This document shows positions 13,498 through 24,539 of a stretch of DNA of 64,000 nt, one piece after another. Source of the DNA: Paraspadella gotoi (taxonomy: Eukaryota > Chaetognatha); assembly GCA_051294375.1 (NCBI GenBank), contig CM119269.1, positions 17,718,265-17,782,264 of the forward strand, read 5' to 3'. Position 1 is the first letter of the stretch; each line of letters starts with the position of its first letter. The position numbers and the translations under genes are program-made. The notes beneath the pieces are model-generated. The model had not been told where the DNA came from and searched no databases. It saw only the letters and a list, made by a program, of their open reading frames with translations.

Positions 13498-15641
13498 TCA
13501 ATGACTTACTGCTTGCTCCTCCTTTTCCTCGGTCTTCTGATCAGGGGCGTTCCCACGATTCCACCCGCCCATTTCGCCACCGGGTCCGCCGCCGCCCGTA
13601 TTCCCGCCCATATCTTCACCGGGCCTTCCGCCTCCCTCCCCACCGGGGCGTCCCCGAATGCGGTCGTTCTGCCGCTGGCGAATTTCGTCGTCGCGTCGCA
13701 TCATCTCGTCGTGACGGCGGGTCTCTTCCTCTCTGTATCTCATCTGCTCTTCCAATCGCCTGAAAACAAAAATCAAATAGAGATTCAATAATAAGATAAT
13801 GACTTTAGAATTTCTGAATAGAGTTAGGACGTGCGTGACTCACCTTTTGTGCTCCTCCTCCCTTCTCGCCCGTTCCGCTGCCTGCCTCTCCTCCATCCTC
13901 TTCAACTCCGCCTGGCGCTGTTCCAATTCTAAGGAAAACGAAGCAACGGAGATCAATAACAAAAACCTAACAAAAATACAATAAAACTTTCTTTTCATGG
14001 CACCCCTTTCCTATGCTCACCCTGACGCAGCTGCTGCGCGTGCCATTCTTGAATGGCAAAGGACTCCTCGTCCTGAAGCCGCTCGCGAGCCTCCTTGATC
14101 TGGACCTCCAGCTGGTCGCGTTGCTGCTTTTCCAGCTCGTAGAGCTGCTTCCAACGCTGAGCAAAGTCAAATTCAAAGGTGTTGGGCATGGCGAACCGCG
14201 GAGGATGGTCGCGTTCCTTCATATACATGGGGTTTTTGGGGACGGACTTCTCCGGGAGTCCGTCTTCCTCGTCGCGGACTTCGATGCTCTCGACGAGGAT
14301 GGGGCGCGGCTGCGTCGACATTAGCATCACGCCTTCGTTGATCCTTTATTTCATAGGGAAAATGAGCGAAGTTAGATAATGAATCAGCTCTATTGGTCAC
14401 TTGCTATCATTAGTTATTTTTGACGGTATGTTTTGAACGGTTTCTTACTCAGCAGCCAGAATCATGTGCATAACTTGGCAATCGAGTTTTAAGCGAATTC
14501 TCTTATCAATTTTTTTCAGTATCTTCTCCCTCAGCCACACGAATAGTTTCAATTAACATTAGCTAATAACATTTCGCTTTCCTTAAAACGGCCGGCTGTA
14601 ACAACACCAGTCAAGCATCCCCCTACCTCCTCAGCGCCATCTGTGCCGACGACTTCCTAGCAAATTCGACGATCCCTTCGCCGAGAGACTTGCCGCGTTC
14701 GTCAACGTAGACGACGGCGCGCTCGACAGGTCCAAACTGGGAGAAGGCTTGCTCCAGGAGCTCGTTGGAAATAAACGTGCTCAAATATTTTATCTAGGAT
14801 TAAGAAAGGATCAAGACATTTTGTAAGAGAAGTCAATCTCAATAATATCAATTTCGATTTTTAAATATGATTTGGACTCACTTTGAGCGCGGCGCCATGG
14901 GAGGCGAACCTCACTCGGATGACTCTCCCCTTAACGTCGGTCCCGTCCAGCTTGCTCTTGGCGTGTTGAGCGTTGTGAAGAAAGTCAAGACGAACGAAGC
15001 CGAAGCCGCGTTGTTGATTGAGGAAGACTTCGGATGTCTCCCCGTAAGGTTTAAAAAGTTCTTCGAATTCCGTCTCTTTCATATCGTTGGGCAAATTCCC
15101 CACGAAGAGGCGACATCGACCGAGAAACTTTTTCGGCTCCTTGGATTTTTCTGCCTCAGCCTCCTCCATTAACTGGTGCATCAACTCGTCGTCTCCGAAC
15201 GAGCTGTTACCGTTTCCGGCGTGACCGTCGAACCCCCCGCGGCCACCGCGCCCTCCTCGGCCGGGCATGCCGCGACCGCGAGACCCGTCAAAGCCTCTCG
15301 GAGTGAATGAGCCGCGAGGGGGAGTGGGCCCTCCTCCGCGGGGTGTGTGGGAGCCGCCACCGCCGCGCGGTGTATTAGGTCCGCCACGATTGGAAGGGGG
15401 GCCGCCTCGGACGGCGGGAGGACCTCCACGACCTCGAGGTGTAAACCGTCCACGATCGCCGCCTCCTCCGGGTCCACCTATTTAGATAAAACATGATTAA
15501 GACCAGTACATAAGATTAACTAAAAAAGTAAGTTTCACCTCGGCCACCACGGCCACGATCCGCTCCAGGTGTCACTTCTGCTGCTCGCGGAGATTTAGCA
15601 TTTTCGCCGCCTTCTTTCTTCTCCGGAGCGTTTTCCGCCAT
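13498..15641 (-). CDS. NONO/SFPQ-like: DBHS family splicing/paraspeckle protein (NONO/SFPQ/nonA-like)
   Basis: Six exons: 15539-15641, 14882-15477, 14627-14793, 14021-14343, 13844-13928, 13498-13759. All introns are GT-AG with consistent phases, giving 511 residues. Order: acidic/basic N-terminus starting MAENAPEKK; a Gly/Arg/Pro-rich (RGG) segment of about 90 residues; RRM1 with RNP2 RLFVGNLP and RNP1 [11 protein letters not shown]2 ([20 protein letters not shown]); the NOPS segment ([12 protein letters not shown], then [15 protein letters not shown]); a charged coiled coil; a Gly-rich tail ending AVSH. This is the standard DBHS order; human NONO is 471 residues and SFPQ 707. DBHS proteins dimerise through RRM2-NOPS-coiled coil and act in nuclear RNA retention, splicing and transcription. 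The ATG is the first in a clean exon facing the ZMYM-like gene. Family is certain; which vertebrate paralogue it matches cannot be assigned. Confidence 0.93.
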
Positions 15642-16173
15642 TTTTGAATAGTTTCCGGTAAAATTAATGTATCAAATTTCGTAGAAATAAGCTTGAATAT
15701 ATAGAAGATTAAGAATAAAGTGCGATCCAAGATGGAAGAGCGCCGGAGATGTAGCGACAAGCCAAAGTCACGTGATCATGTGCAGCCTCCTTTATAAGGA
15801 ACTACTTTTTTAAATGTTTTATTTTTTCAGAGAAATCTCCGCTTTTCAAAATAATTACAACATTTAAATTTGTCGACTTATGCCGGAGGGTACAATAAAT
15901 TGAGGGTTTTATTATAAGATTCTAAAAATAAAAGCAAAATGTTTTTGCGCAGGAATACACCGCAGGATTTTGGCTTCCGCGGGAGATAAACACGGTTTTT
16001 CTAATACAATTCGATCCCAGACTAGAAAAGGTTTTTAAAGCCCCAGTCTAATCGGAAAAAATAAAATTCCATCTGCGGCCAAATATTCGATATAAAATGC
16101 TGTTCGGCTCAAGCAGCTGAAATAGTGATACTGAAAACAGTGAAGAGAAAACCATAGAAGTCCACTCTGAAGG
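15642..16173. promoter_or_regulatory. Shared bidirectional promoter region (NONO-like / ZMYM-like)
   Basis: The start codons of two divergently transcribed genes are 532 bp apart with no other gene between, so they almost certainly share this promoter. A palindromic E-box TCACGTGA lies at 15768-15775, and 'ccaagatggaag' nearby (about 15727) resembles a YY1/initiator motif. No TATA box is evident near either start. The layout is seen; the motif functions are inferred. Confidence 0.5.
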
Positions 16174-18271
16174 ATGACTGAACCGTCAACTAAATCTGGA
16201 TTAGCCTCGGTATGTGTACTTATACGATGATTTTTAGAGATTTAACATTCATTAAAACAAAAGTGAAAATAAAAGTATATAACTTATCACAATTTTTCAT
16301 AAAATAGTAGTGTAATTTACAAATAATTATCAACATGCCCCTCTTTTCGAGATTTCTGCAGATTTTTAGACAAAAGATCATCCTTTCCATTCTCGAACCT
16401 TGTTTTAGTGGTTCCAGTTGAAACGGAGGGTCTCGTTGATAATTTTTTTCTCCTTTTTTACTTAAATTAAGTATTGTTTTTTTAATTGGTATAATAATAA
16501 AAATGTATTGTAATAATTTATTTATAACCCTTTTTCGCAAATATTTAATAATTATATAATAGAATAAAATCATTCATTTATCAATTATAATTATTAGGAT
16601 GAAGAGGAAGATCGAGCTTCAATAGATACTCCCGTAGTTTCACCTAAGGATGGCGCTTCAATTAACCAACCGGATGAGCAGGTGGTCCATACTCTTAATA
16701 TTTTAAATTTAATATATGCACATCAATCTATTTGGGTCTTGATGGACATGGTATTTCGTATAAATAATCGCAAATCGTTTCGTTACACTTTCTTAGGACG
16801 ATGATACGATGGCCTCAATCGCAGAAGTTGGTGGCGCTGTCGACGAAGCGTCGGGCGAGGCTGATGGTGACGATGATGCCGACGATGAGGAAAGGGTCAA
16901 AGTCAAGAAGGAAAAAGAGGGAGAAGAGGATGACGACGGCACTCGAATTAAACAGGTAGCTTTAACATGGCTTTTTCTTTGTTTTCCATTAATCGATTTA
17001 TTATTTATTTTATTATACTGTAATTTATAATAACCTTTCAGGAAAAGTTGGATCAACTATTGAGCGAATACGATAAGGAGTCCGATGGAATGGACGCCGC
17101 CATAAAAAAGGAAATGCAAAAAAATCAGGCGCAACGAACCGTCGCTCCCGCGTCCGCCTCAAATACTGCCACGCCTACCGCCCTTGCCGCTTCGAATTCA
17201 GGGTAGGTCCAAACGTAACTATTATTCCCCTCTAAAACAAATGCAGTAGTTATACTATTTTTCCCTTTTTCAAATCCAGCAAGTCCAAACCTTCGGCGCC
17301 TTCATCGAGCGGGTCGCCGAAATGCATAGTTTGCGGCAAAGAGGGGAAATGTAAGTACAACATCGTGCGCAACGGAGGGGTGCAGTATCTTTGCGATGAC
17401 GCTTGTTTCAAGACCTTCAAGCAGAGTCCATCTTCTTTTCTCAGCAAAGGTGAGCGGCAGAGAGTATAAGGAATTTACGTTGGTCCTTATTTTTATCACG
17501 TTGCAGTGGTTGCTTCTTTTTTCAACTAAATTGATTCTCTTTCTCAGGCGCCGCCTCTCCTTCATCTCGTCCTGCCGCTCGGCCTGAGTCGGGCAAGACC
17601 CGCCCCATCGCGGCTCCAACGGCTTCTATATCATCCTCCGCGCAGTCGTCGACGAGAGAGGCTTCTCCCTCCGCGTTGGCCTCGACTTCCTCCCCCGCAT
17701 CCGTCAAGCGGAAATGCCACGAGTGTCGCAAAGCGATTCAATCCATCGACAAGCATTTCTTGTCGTGGGAATGCGCGGAGTTTTGCAATGAGACTTGTCT
17801 CGCCAAGTAAATGGCTGGATTTAATTTGGAGGAAATCAAAATGAATCATTGTCCACCATTTTATTTTTTTCCTTCTAAGGTTTCAATCGCGTTTGAGCAA
17901 AGAGTGCGCTCAGTGTCGGGCTCAGGTCCCCGCCTCCATCGCCGCCAAACACACCGTCAGATGCCACAACGATTTTTTCGTATTCTGTTCCTCCTCCTGT
18001 CAGGTTCCGATGGGCGGGAAGCTGATCAATGTCGATGTTACTAATTTCTTGCCCATGCCAAGGGGGGCCAGCTCATTTTGAGCTCTATCTTTACTTTTCA
18101 ATTTCACTTTATTACTTATTAACTCATCTCTCAAATCTATCCTTTCAATTTCAAATTTCCTGTTCATTCTCACTAATTATTAAGTAGATTAATTGTTATA
18201 CTTCACTAATATTCATCAGTTAAAATTTTTCTTATTGTTATACATTACACAATGTAAAGATTTTGCACTGT

Positions 18272-18316
<45 letters not shown>

Positions 18317-21300
18317 CACAACTTACTCTGTCTTTTTCTCAACTTCAGCCTGTCCTCACCAATTGACCACTGTCCTTTCTAAACTCTGTGTTGGAAACTT
18401 TGCCCTCTCTCTCTCTCTGTTTATCTCTCTTTCTCTCTTCCTTTACACAAAAATATTTTCAAAGTTCACTAACGCTGATGAAGGCTTGAAATGAAGCCGA
18501 AACATGTCTGTTTTTGAATTAAATAAAATCGTTGTCAAAACTAAACTCAAACTGTCTCTAATCGTCCCAAACAACGAAAAGAAAGGATTTATATCACAAT
18601 AAATGTTACTAAATATACACAAATTAAAAAAACCTTGATCACTGTTCAGGAATCCTTCCGGGGTGCTTTGAAAGCTTGCGGCTTCTGCTCGAAGGACCTT
18701 CGTTCCTCCACCGACTCTTACAACAGCCCCGACTCATCTGGCAAGATCAAGGTAAATACTCGGATATGCACAAAAATTGTTTGTCTTTTGCTTCTTGTTA
18801 ATTTATTTTTGAACGAGACTCACTATTTTACTTTAATCGGCGAGTTTCCGTTCTTTGAACATATAGTAGAATATCTACATAGATGATGCTGAACTGCGAG
18901 TCTGTGCCCGGCTTTTTTGAATAGGAATTCTGTGCGCGATCATGTTATGTGGACTTCGACAAAAAGATGAAGCTTCGTGGCGACCCATTGGACATGTCCT
19001 CTTGCGGAGTTTGTAAAAAGGTTCTCCCGGTCAAATACAAAATCAAGCACAACGATAAGGTGACTCTTTTGATCCGTTTTGCGGGGGGGGACGACGTTAT
19101 TCTTAGAGATATTCTCTTAGCTACGTTTAAAAATAGGACAACAACCTCTGCTCTCCCGCTTGTTTCGCCGCCTTTCGCTTCGCGTCTAAAATACAAAATT
19201 CATCCTGTGATCTTTGCGGTTTCGCCTGCAACGACGCCGGAAATGGGGCCGCAGCCTCGCAGGTGACCACGATGGCGATTGGTATTCAACAATAGTTAGA
19301 GAACTACAAAAAAAAAATTATGTTGGTTATGATCAATTTTCCTACATAGGTTTTGGTTCAGTTTGAAGGGAAAACGATGCGATTCTGCTGTAGTCTTTGC
19401 GCCCATGATTACCGGAACAGTCATAAGAGGTACAGTTAATAATAAACTATTACGTGACACGATTTCTCATATATTATCTCAATAAATTTAATCATTGTTA
19501 GGGAAGTTCCGTGCACTTGGTGCAAGGCCCTAAAGAGCAACGTGGAAATGATCGAACGATTAGACGGCGACGGGTGAGTCTCCTTATGCGTTTTGGGTTC
19601 TCGAACATCCAAGATCTCACCGTATCCGTCTGTTCTATTTCAGATCCCCCCTGTCAGGAGGATGCCAGTATTTCTGCTCGCTTAATTGCATTTCTCTTTT
19701 CCGCGTCAATTTGAACGCGACGTCTAACAAAGCGGTGACTTGCGATCAGTGCAAAAAGGTGAATAGAAATCCGGGAATAGAAATAAGAGAATAGGCATTA
19801 AAACGTTTCTTTTTGCTGTAGGTTGCGCCGGCGCAATACCACCTCACCATGAGTGACGCCTCCGTGCGTAACTTCTGCTCTTACCAGTGCGTCATCCAAT
19901 TCCAGTTTCAGTTCACCAACAATCCTATGCAACCGTCTGACAAAACCAAAGACGTGAGCCTTCGACATGTTACATATTCTGTTTCTCATTCTTAATGTCT
20001 CGATTACATCACGTACCGTTTCTCCTTAGCGCGATCGCCTCACCGCTCGACAGCGGGACATGATGAAGAAATCCGGCGTCGATATTCCTGAGAAGAGACC
20101 GAGAGGACGGCCCGTGACGACGCGTGAGTCATTTTGTCATATTGAAAGGCCTTTCTTATTGTCAAATGTGTGATTGAACTTTATTTTAGCACGGGAGCCA
20201 CGCGAGAGTTCGCGCGAAGGACGCGAACGTGATGGGCGAATGCCAGTTATTTCAGGTGTCATGTCTTTGGCGCAAAAGGGGCGCCGCGGGGAAGAGAGAA
20301 GCTCCGAGGACGCCGGAACCTCGACGCCGGTAATTGCCGTAGTCTCCGTTAACCTTGACTATAATGCCCATTTATTTATTTTTAAAATGATCATGTCTAT
20401 CAAAGTAACCATTTCCCGACGAGATTTACCACCTTTCCGATGACATTTAAATCAATCAAACTGCTTGAAAACTTAATTTAAACGTGTCCTTTCTGCTCAA
20501 CACAGTCAATTCAAATTCCGCTGGCTCCGCCGACAAACGCTAAAAACAAAGCGACTCTATGCAAACCCTACGTCCAGACTAAAGCCACGTCTTGTCGTCC
20601 GCACTGCCAAACGAAAGAGACTCAAGTTGGTAAGTTTTACATATATCATTAATTAATTATATGATTCTTACCTGGTTTATATTTATCTAGTTTCGTTCTT
20701 ATAATGCATTGTTTTAAACAGGCGAAGGCGAACTGGTCACCAAGCAGGCGATATTCCCGGTTCCAATACCGCTCTTCGTTCCGGCGCCGCTGGCCATGTG
20801 GTCAGCACCGACTCCTTACCCAATATTCATGCCGATCCCAATCCCGGTGCCGATCTTTGTTCCAACGACGAAAAAGTCCGCCAGTTCTATCATGAAACAC
20901 GTCAAGGAGATCCAGGAGAAAGTCCCCGCTGGTGGGTAAAAACAATGTTACCCGCATTTGTTCATTATTTTCTATCTCTTTCGTATATATGTATATTGTT
21001 TAAGTACCTTCCTCAACTAAACGCCATTTTACCCTCACCCCAGACCCCTTCGAGGCGGAGCTCCTGATGATGGCGGAGATGGTGGCCAAGGCGGACGGAC
21101 AGGGCGACTCCAGCAGCGACGAGTCGGACGTTGAGGACACGACGGGCGTACCCAATCAGCACCACATTCAGGCCGTCATGCAGAACCAGACCGTCGGAGG
21201 CGCGGGCGAACTCTCCGGGGAGGATATGCTCCAGATGGCGCTGAGGATGGCGGAAATGAGCGAGGGCGCCGCGGCGACGCCGTCATCCGGAGCGCCGCAC

Positions 21301-23413
21301 TTGGATCTGGAGGACATCTCTCACGGGGGCGACATGTCGACAATGCTGGCTGCTCAGCAGCAGGTACTACTCGATAAACTGAGATTAAAAAGTGAGAGGT
21401 TTTGGTTTTGTCGAAAATTTTTTTCAAAAAAACTTTTATATTTTTTTATGAATTAGTCTCAATTTCTTAATTCAAAGGCGGCCCACGCCGAACTCTTGGC
21501 GCAACAGCAAATGGCGATGGTCAACAAAAAAGCTCGCGGAGCAGAGAAGCGTCAGCGAGAAGAGGCGAGAAACGCGGCCAAAAACAAGAGGACAAAGGTT
21601 AGAAATTACTGTATGTCGAATACTATAGTTTAAAACCACAAGAAGGGAACGAATTAACTTAAAGTTTCATTTATGTTCAGCTGGACGACCGGGGGAATTT
21701 GATCGGTGAGGCAGCCATGCAATCGGCTGTTCCCTCGGAGCCACCCGACGCCCATATGGTTCTCAAGTACACCTATGGCGTCAACGCCTGGCGCCATTGG
21801 GTTGTACAGAAAAATGCTGAGATCGAGGCGACGGCCAAAGCTGCAAACTTTGACAAGAAGCGCATTCGTCTCTTCAAGACGGACGTGTTGCAGTGTTCAG
21901 CCAGCGACCTCAACACTTCTCTCTGCCTTTTTTGCAAAGAGGTAATAACTAGTGCTCGATCTTTCAATATAATTTTATTTTAATCATTATTTAATCGTTA
22001 TTTCAATTTCACCCTGTAGGTCCGTAAGCCGAACGGCGAAGAGTACGCTGCTGACTCAATCTATTACCTTTGCCTCGGCATCCAACAATATCTTTACGAA
22101 AACGGACGCGTCGACAACATCTTCACCGACTCTTACTACGAGAAATTCACTCACGTTTTAAATGATTTGCTCAGAAATTATTCTCCCAGGCTGAACTCGC
22201 AAGGTAAGAACAAACGAAATCGGGTGGTTCCCATTTTTGTCCAATTGTCAATTAAGCTGTTGTGGCGTGCCAATCTGTTTACGTTTTCTTTACTTTCTTT
22301 GTAGGTTTACTAGTCTGTCGCATCGAAGAAGAAATTTTGTGGGAATCGAAACAACTTGGGGCACATTCTCCGCACGTCTTGCTGAACACGTTGGTGAGTA
22401 GCGATAGATATATAAATTGTATATAGAATGAGGGAATATGTAATATAGTGACTTTAGTGAGGCGACTTCTACAATAGTACTGATACGTAATTTTCTATCA
22501 GCTTCTCACTTTCCATTTGCACTTTAGGTATACTTTAACACGAAATACTTCATGCTGCGTTCGCCGGAAGAGCACGCCGCCCTTTCGTTTTCCCACGTGA
22601 TGAAGCACTGGAAGAAGACGGGACCACACTCAGGTATTTGTTGAGATCGGGTAGGGTTTTTAAGTTATAGAAGTGAAGCTAAAAAGTTAATCTTTCTTTA
22701 TCAGGCCCGATCAATCACAAGGGACAAACCACCGGAAGAAACGTTTATCTCCGTTATTATCCTCCCGTGGCTCAAAAAGACATCGGAAAGAAAAAGAGGG
22801 ACGATCTCCCGGTCTTCGAACAGGTGAGTTTTAATAACATGAATTTTGTACAACCAATATATGTTTTTATAAAATAATAATTTACATAAACATACCGTGA
22901 TATATCTTAGGCCGAAAACGTGGAGAACCCTTTACGATGTCCGGTTAAACTCTACGAGTTTTATCTTTCCAAATGTCCCGAAAGTATAAAGAACAGAACC
23001 GACGTCTTTTATTTGGTTCCGGAAAGGTGAGTGGGTCCTTTAAATTATACGTCCGTTTGTTCCTGTAAACCATGTATTGTCATGGGCAAAATAGGTTTTA
23101 AAAATTAGATTTTGTTTTTGCACATGAGTGTATATACTATTTTGTACTATAATCATGATTTAGCCTATTTACTTTCTTATAATTTTTTTTTCAGGTCTTG
23201 CGTGCCCGATTCTCCTGTGTGGTATTCCACAGCTTCACTTCAAGCGCCGCAGTTAGAAATCATGTTAAACAGGTGCTGTAATCAATAATCCCTTCGCTTT
23301 TGATAAACATTTTATTTAAAATTTTCTTGTTCCTTTTTTACAGACTTCGTATGGTGAGGGAAGTGACCGAGTCTCAACTCCAGTATCAAGCGTCGCTCGG
23401 AATGTACGGATAA
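16174..23413 (+). CDS. ZMYM2/3/4-like: MYM-type zinc finger protein, ZMYM2/3/4-like, with C-terminal DUF3504
   Basis: 28 exons in consistent phase, 1261 residues: 16174-16209, 16598-16681, 16797-16955, 17042-17202, 17280-17449, 17548-17806, 17880-18003, 18650-18751, 18925-19059, 19137-19262, 19350-19429, 19502-19573, 19644-19758, 19822-19953, 20030-20123, 20190-20329, 20506-20629, 20722-20931, 21044-21363, 21478-21597, 21681-21941, 22020-22203, 22305-22393, 22528-22633, 22705-22823, 22911-23026, 23195-23272, 23344-23413. Order: acidic N-terminus; an array of Cys-rich MYM/FCS fingers ([42 protein letters not shown]); an AT-hook-like RPRGRPV; a hydrophobic Pro-rich block ([10 protein letters not shown]) typical of ZMYM2/3/4; an acidic linker; the DUF3504 module ([32 protein letters not shown]) related to Crypton tyrosine recombinases. 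ZMYM2/3 act with LSD1-CoREST-type repressor complexes. One weak point: exon 7 ends CAG|GTTCCG, a poor donor; read-through would stop at about 18081. Confidence 0.9.
18228..18600 (+). repeat. Interspersed repeat inside a ZMYM-like intron
   Basis: Lies in the 646-bp intron between exons 7 and 8 of the ZMYM-like gene. It contains a CT microsatellite (about 18280-18307), a second CT-rich block (18400-18440), the hammerhead-like fold at 18463-18520 and a tail 'aaataaaatcgttgtc' then 'caaacaacgaaaa'. A homologous copy at 181-500 shows that it is a dispersed repeat. There is no ORF, so it is non-autonomous. Confidence 0.6.
18463..18520 (+). ncRNA. Hammerhead-ribozyme-like motif
   Basis: The core CTGATGA (18475-18481) is followed by helix II GGCTT/AAGCC (18483-18487 with 18494-18498), then GAA (18499-18501), the palindrome ACATGT (18502-18507) and C18508, so the cleavage triplet would be GTC. 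Helix I forms between AACG (18471-18474) and TGTT (18509-18512), then a 2x2 internal loop, then AGTTCA (18463-18468) with TGAATT (18515-18520), allowing G-U pairs. Helix III is minimal; its self-complementary ACATGT would favour a dimeric hammerhead, as in some Penelope-like elements and retrozymes. One departure: an extra A (18482) between CTGATGA and helix II. The fold is seen; activity is uncertain. Confidence 0.45.
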
Positions 23414-24539
23414 AAAAAGGAACCGCAGTGAAATGTTAGAATTTAATCCAATTGTCATCATCAAAATCTGGTCATTTACTTTTTTGCTCTTTTGTTTGAA
23501 ATTTTTTTCTCAGAGAGGTTGATCCATTATCATAATGATTGTTTAGTTCGTATGTATTCATACATAGCGCGTCAGCATTCCATCGATATTATTAATAAAA
23601 TAAAATATGCACTAGTGGAGCTCTTGAGAACAATTATTTTATTTGAGTCAATTAACTTGATTTTATGCAAGATAGTATGATTATCGAGTACAAAAAGTAT
23701 TTTGTTCACATTGTGTCGGGAGCAGAAAAGCAAAATACAATATATTTATAGTATTATCCTTCTAAAATAAGAAATTTTCAAAATAATTTTTAAAAAAATT
23801 TTATTAAAGATTCAGATTTCTCATAAAAAGTTAGATTGGTCTATTTTTCAATTCGAGTGTTTATAAAATGTAGTATAAATTTAGTCTAAATTTAGTCAGA
23901 ATTCAACTTTGTTTTCAAATCTGGTTCGCTTGTGACTGTTTTAAAAAATCATAATAGCGGTAGCTGACCAAATTCAAATTTTAATGGGAACTGCATAAAA
24001 CAAATCTATTATTGATATTAGTTATTGTGTTAAAATGTTCCGAACCATGAGTAATTCGCTAATTAAAATTATTATATTGCTTTATAATGTCAAAATTTTT
24101 TAGGATATTTTGAGTTTTTTTAATTGATTATGATAGAGCTCAAAAAGTTAAGCAAAAATGTTATTACAACTTTTGACAATTTTAATGTTTTATTACTGAT
24201 AATTAGCAAAAACTTAAAATTATTGGATGATGATGATAATTTTTAAAGGTTTTTTCTCAATTTTGATTCGCTTATCATCAAAATATTTAAAAAAGAATTA
24301 AACTTTGTATAAACAACTTTTCATAAGCTAACTGAATCTTCTTTTAAAAATATAATTTTTTTAAAAACATTTTTGACATTTCTTATCTAAAATAAATTAA
24401 TTATTAGTGCTTCTAGCCATTTTAGACAATTTTGGTCCATTGAAAGTTTTCTGTATGAATTGTATGAAGTTTCACTTGGGAAGGTTCCCAAATCAAACTT
24501 CTGACCCACCCCATTGACAAAGATTGGCCCTAGTCATAA
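23414..24539. other. Intergenic repeat between the convergent ZMYM-like and Trk-kinase genes
   Basis: The two genes end tail to tail here. AATAAA-type signals follow the ZMYM stop (about 23590-23605), and an AATAAA on the minus strand at about 24189-24194 could serve the kinase gene. Most of 23820-24200 belongs to an AT-rich dispersed family: the stretch 'tattgatattagttattgtg', then 'gttccgaaccatgagtaatt', then 'aattgattatgatagagct' recurs at 63850-64000, and related sequence appears around 59940-60420. Confidence 0.5.

Noticed and set aside
13090-13791. 233-residue plus-strand ORF, the second longest single frame
   Set aside because: Its 3' half is antisense to the last exon of the NONO/SFPQ-like gene and its 5' half is AT-rich with no family resemblance; a mirror of Gly/Arg codons.
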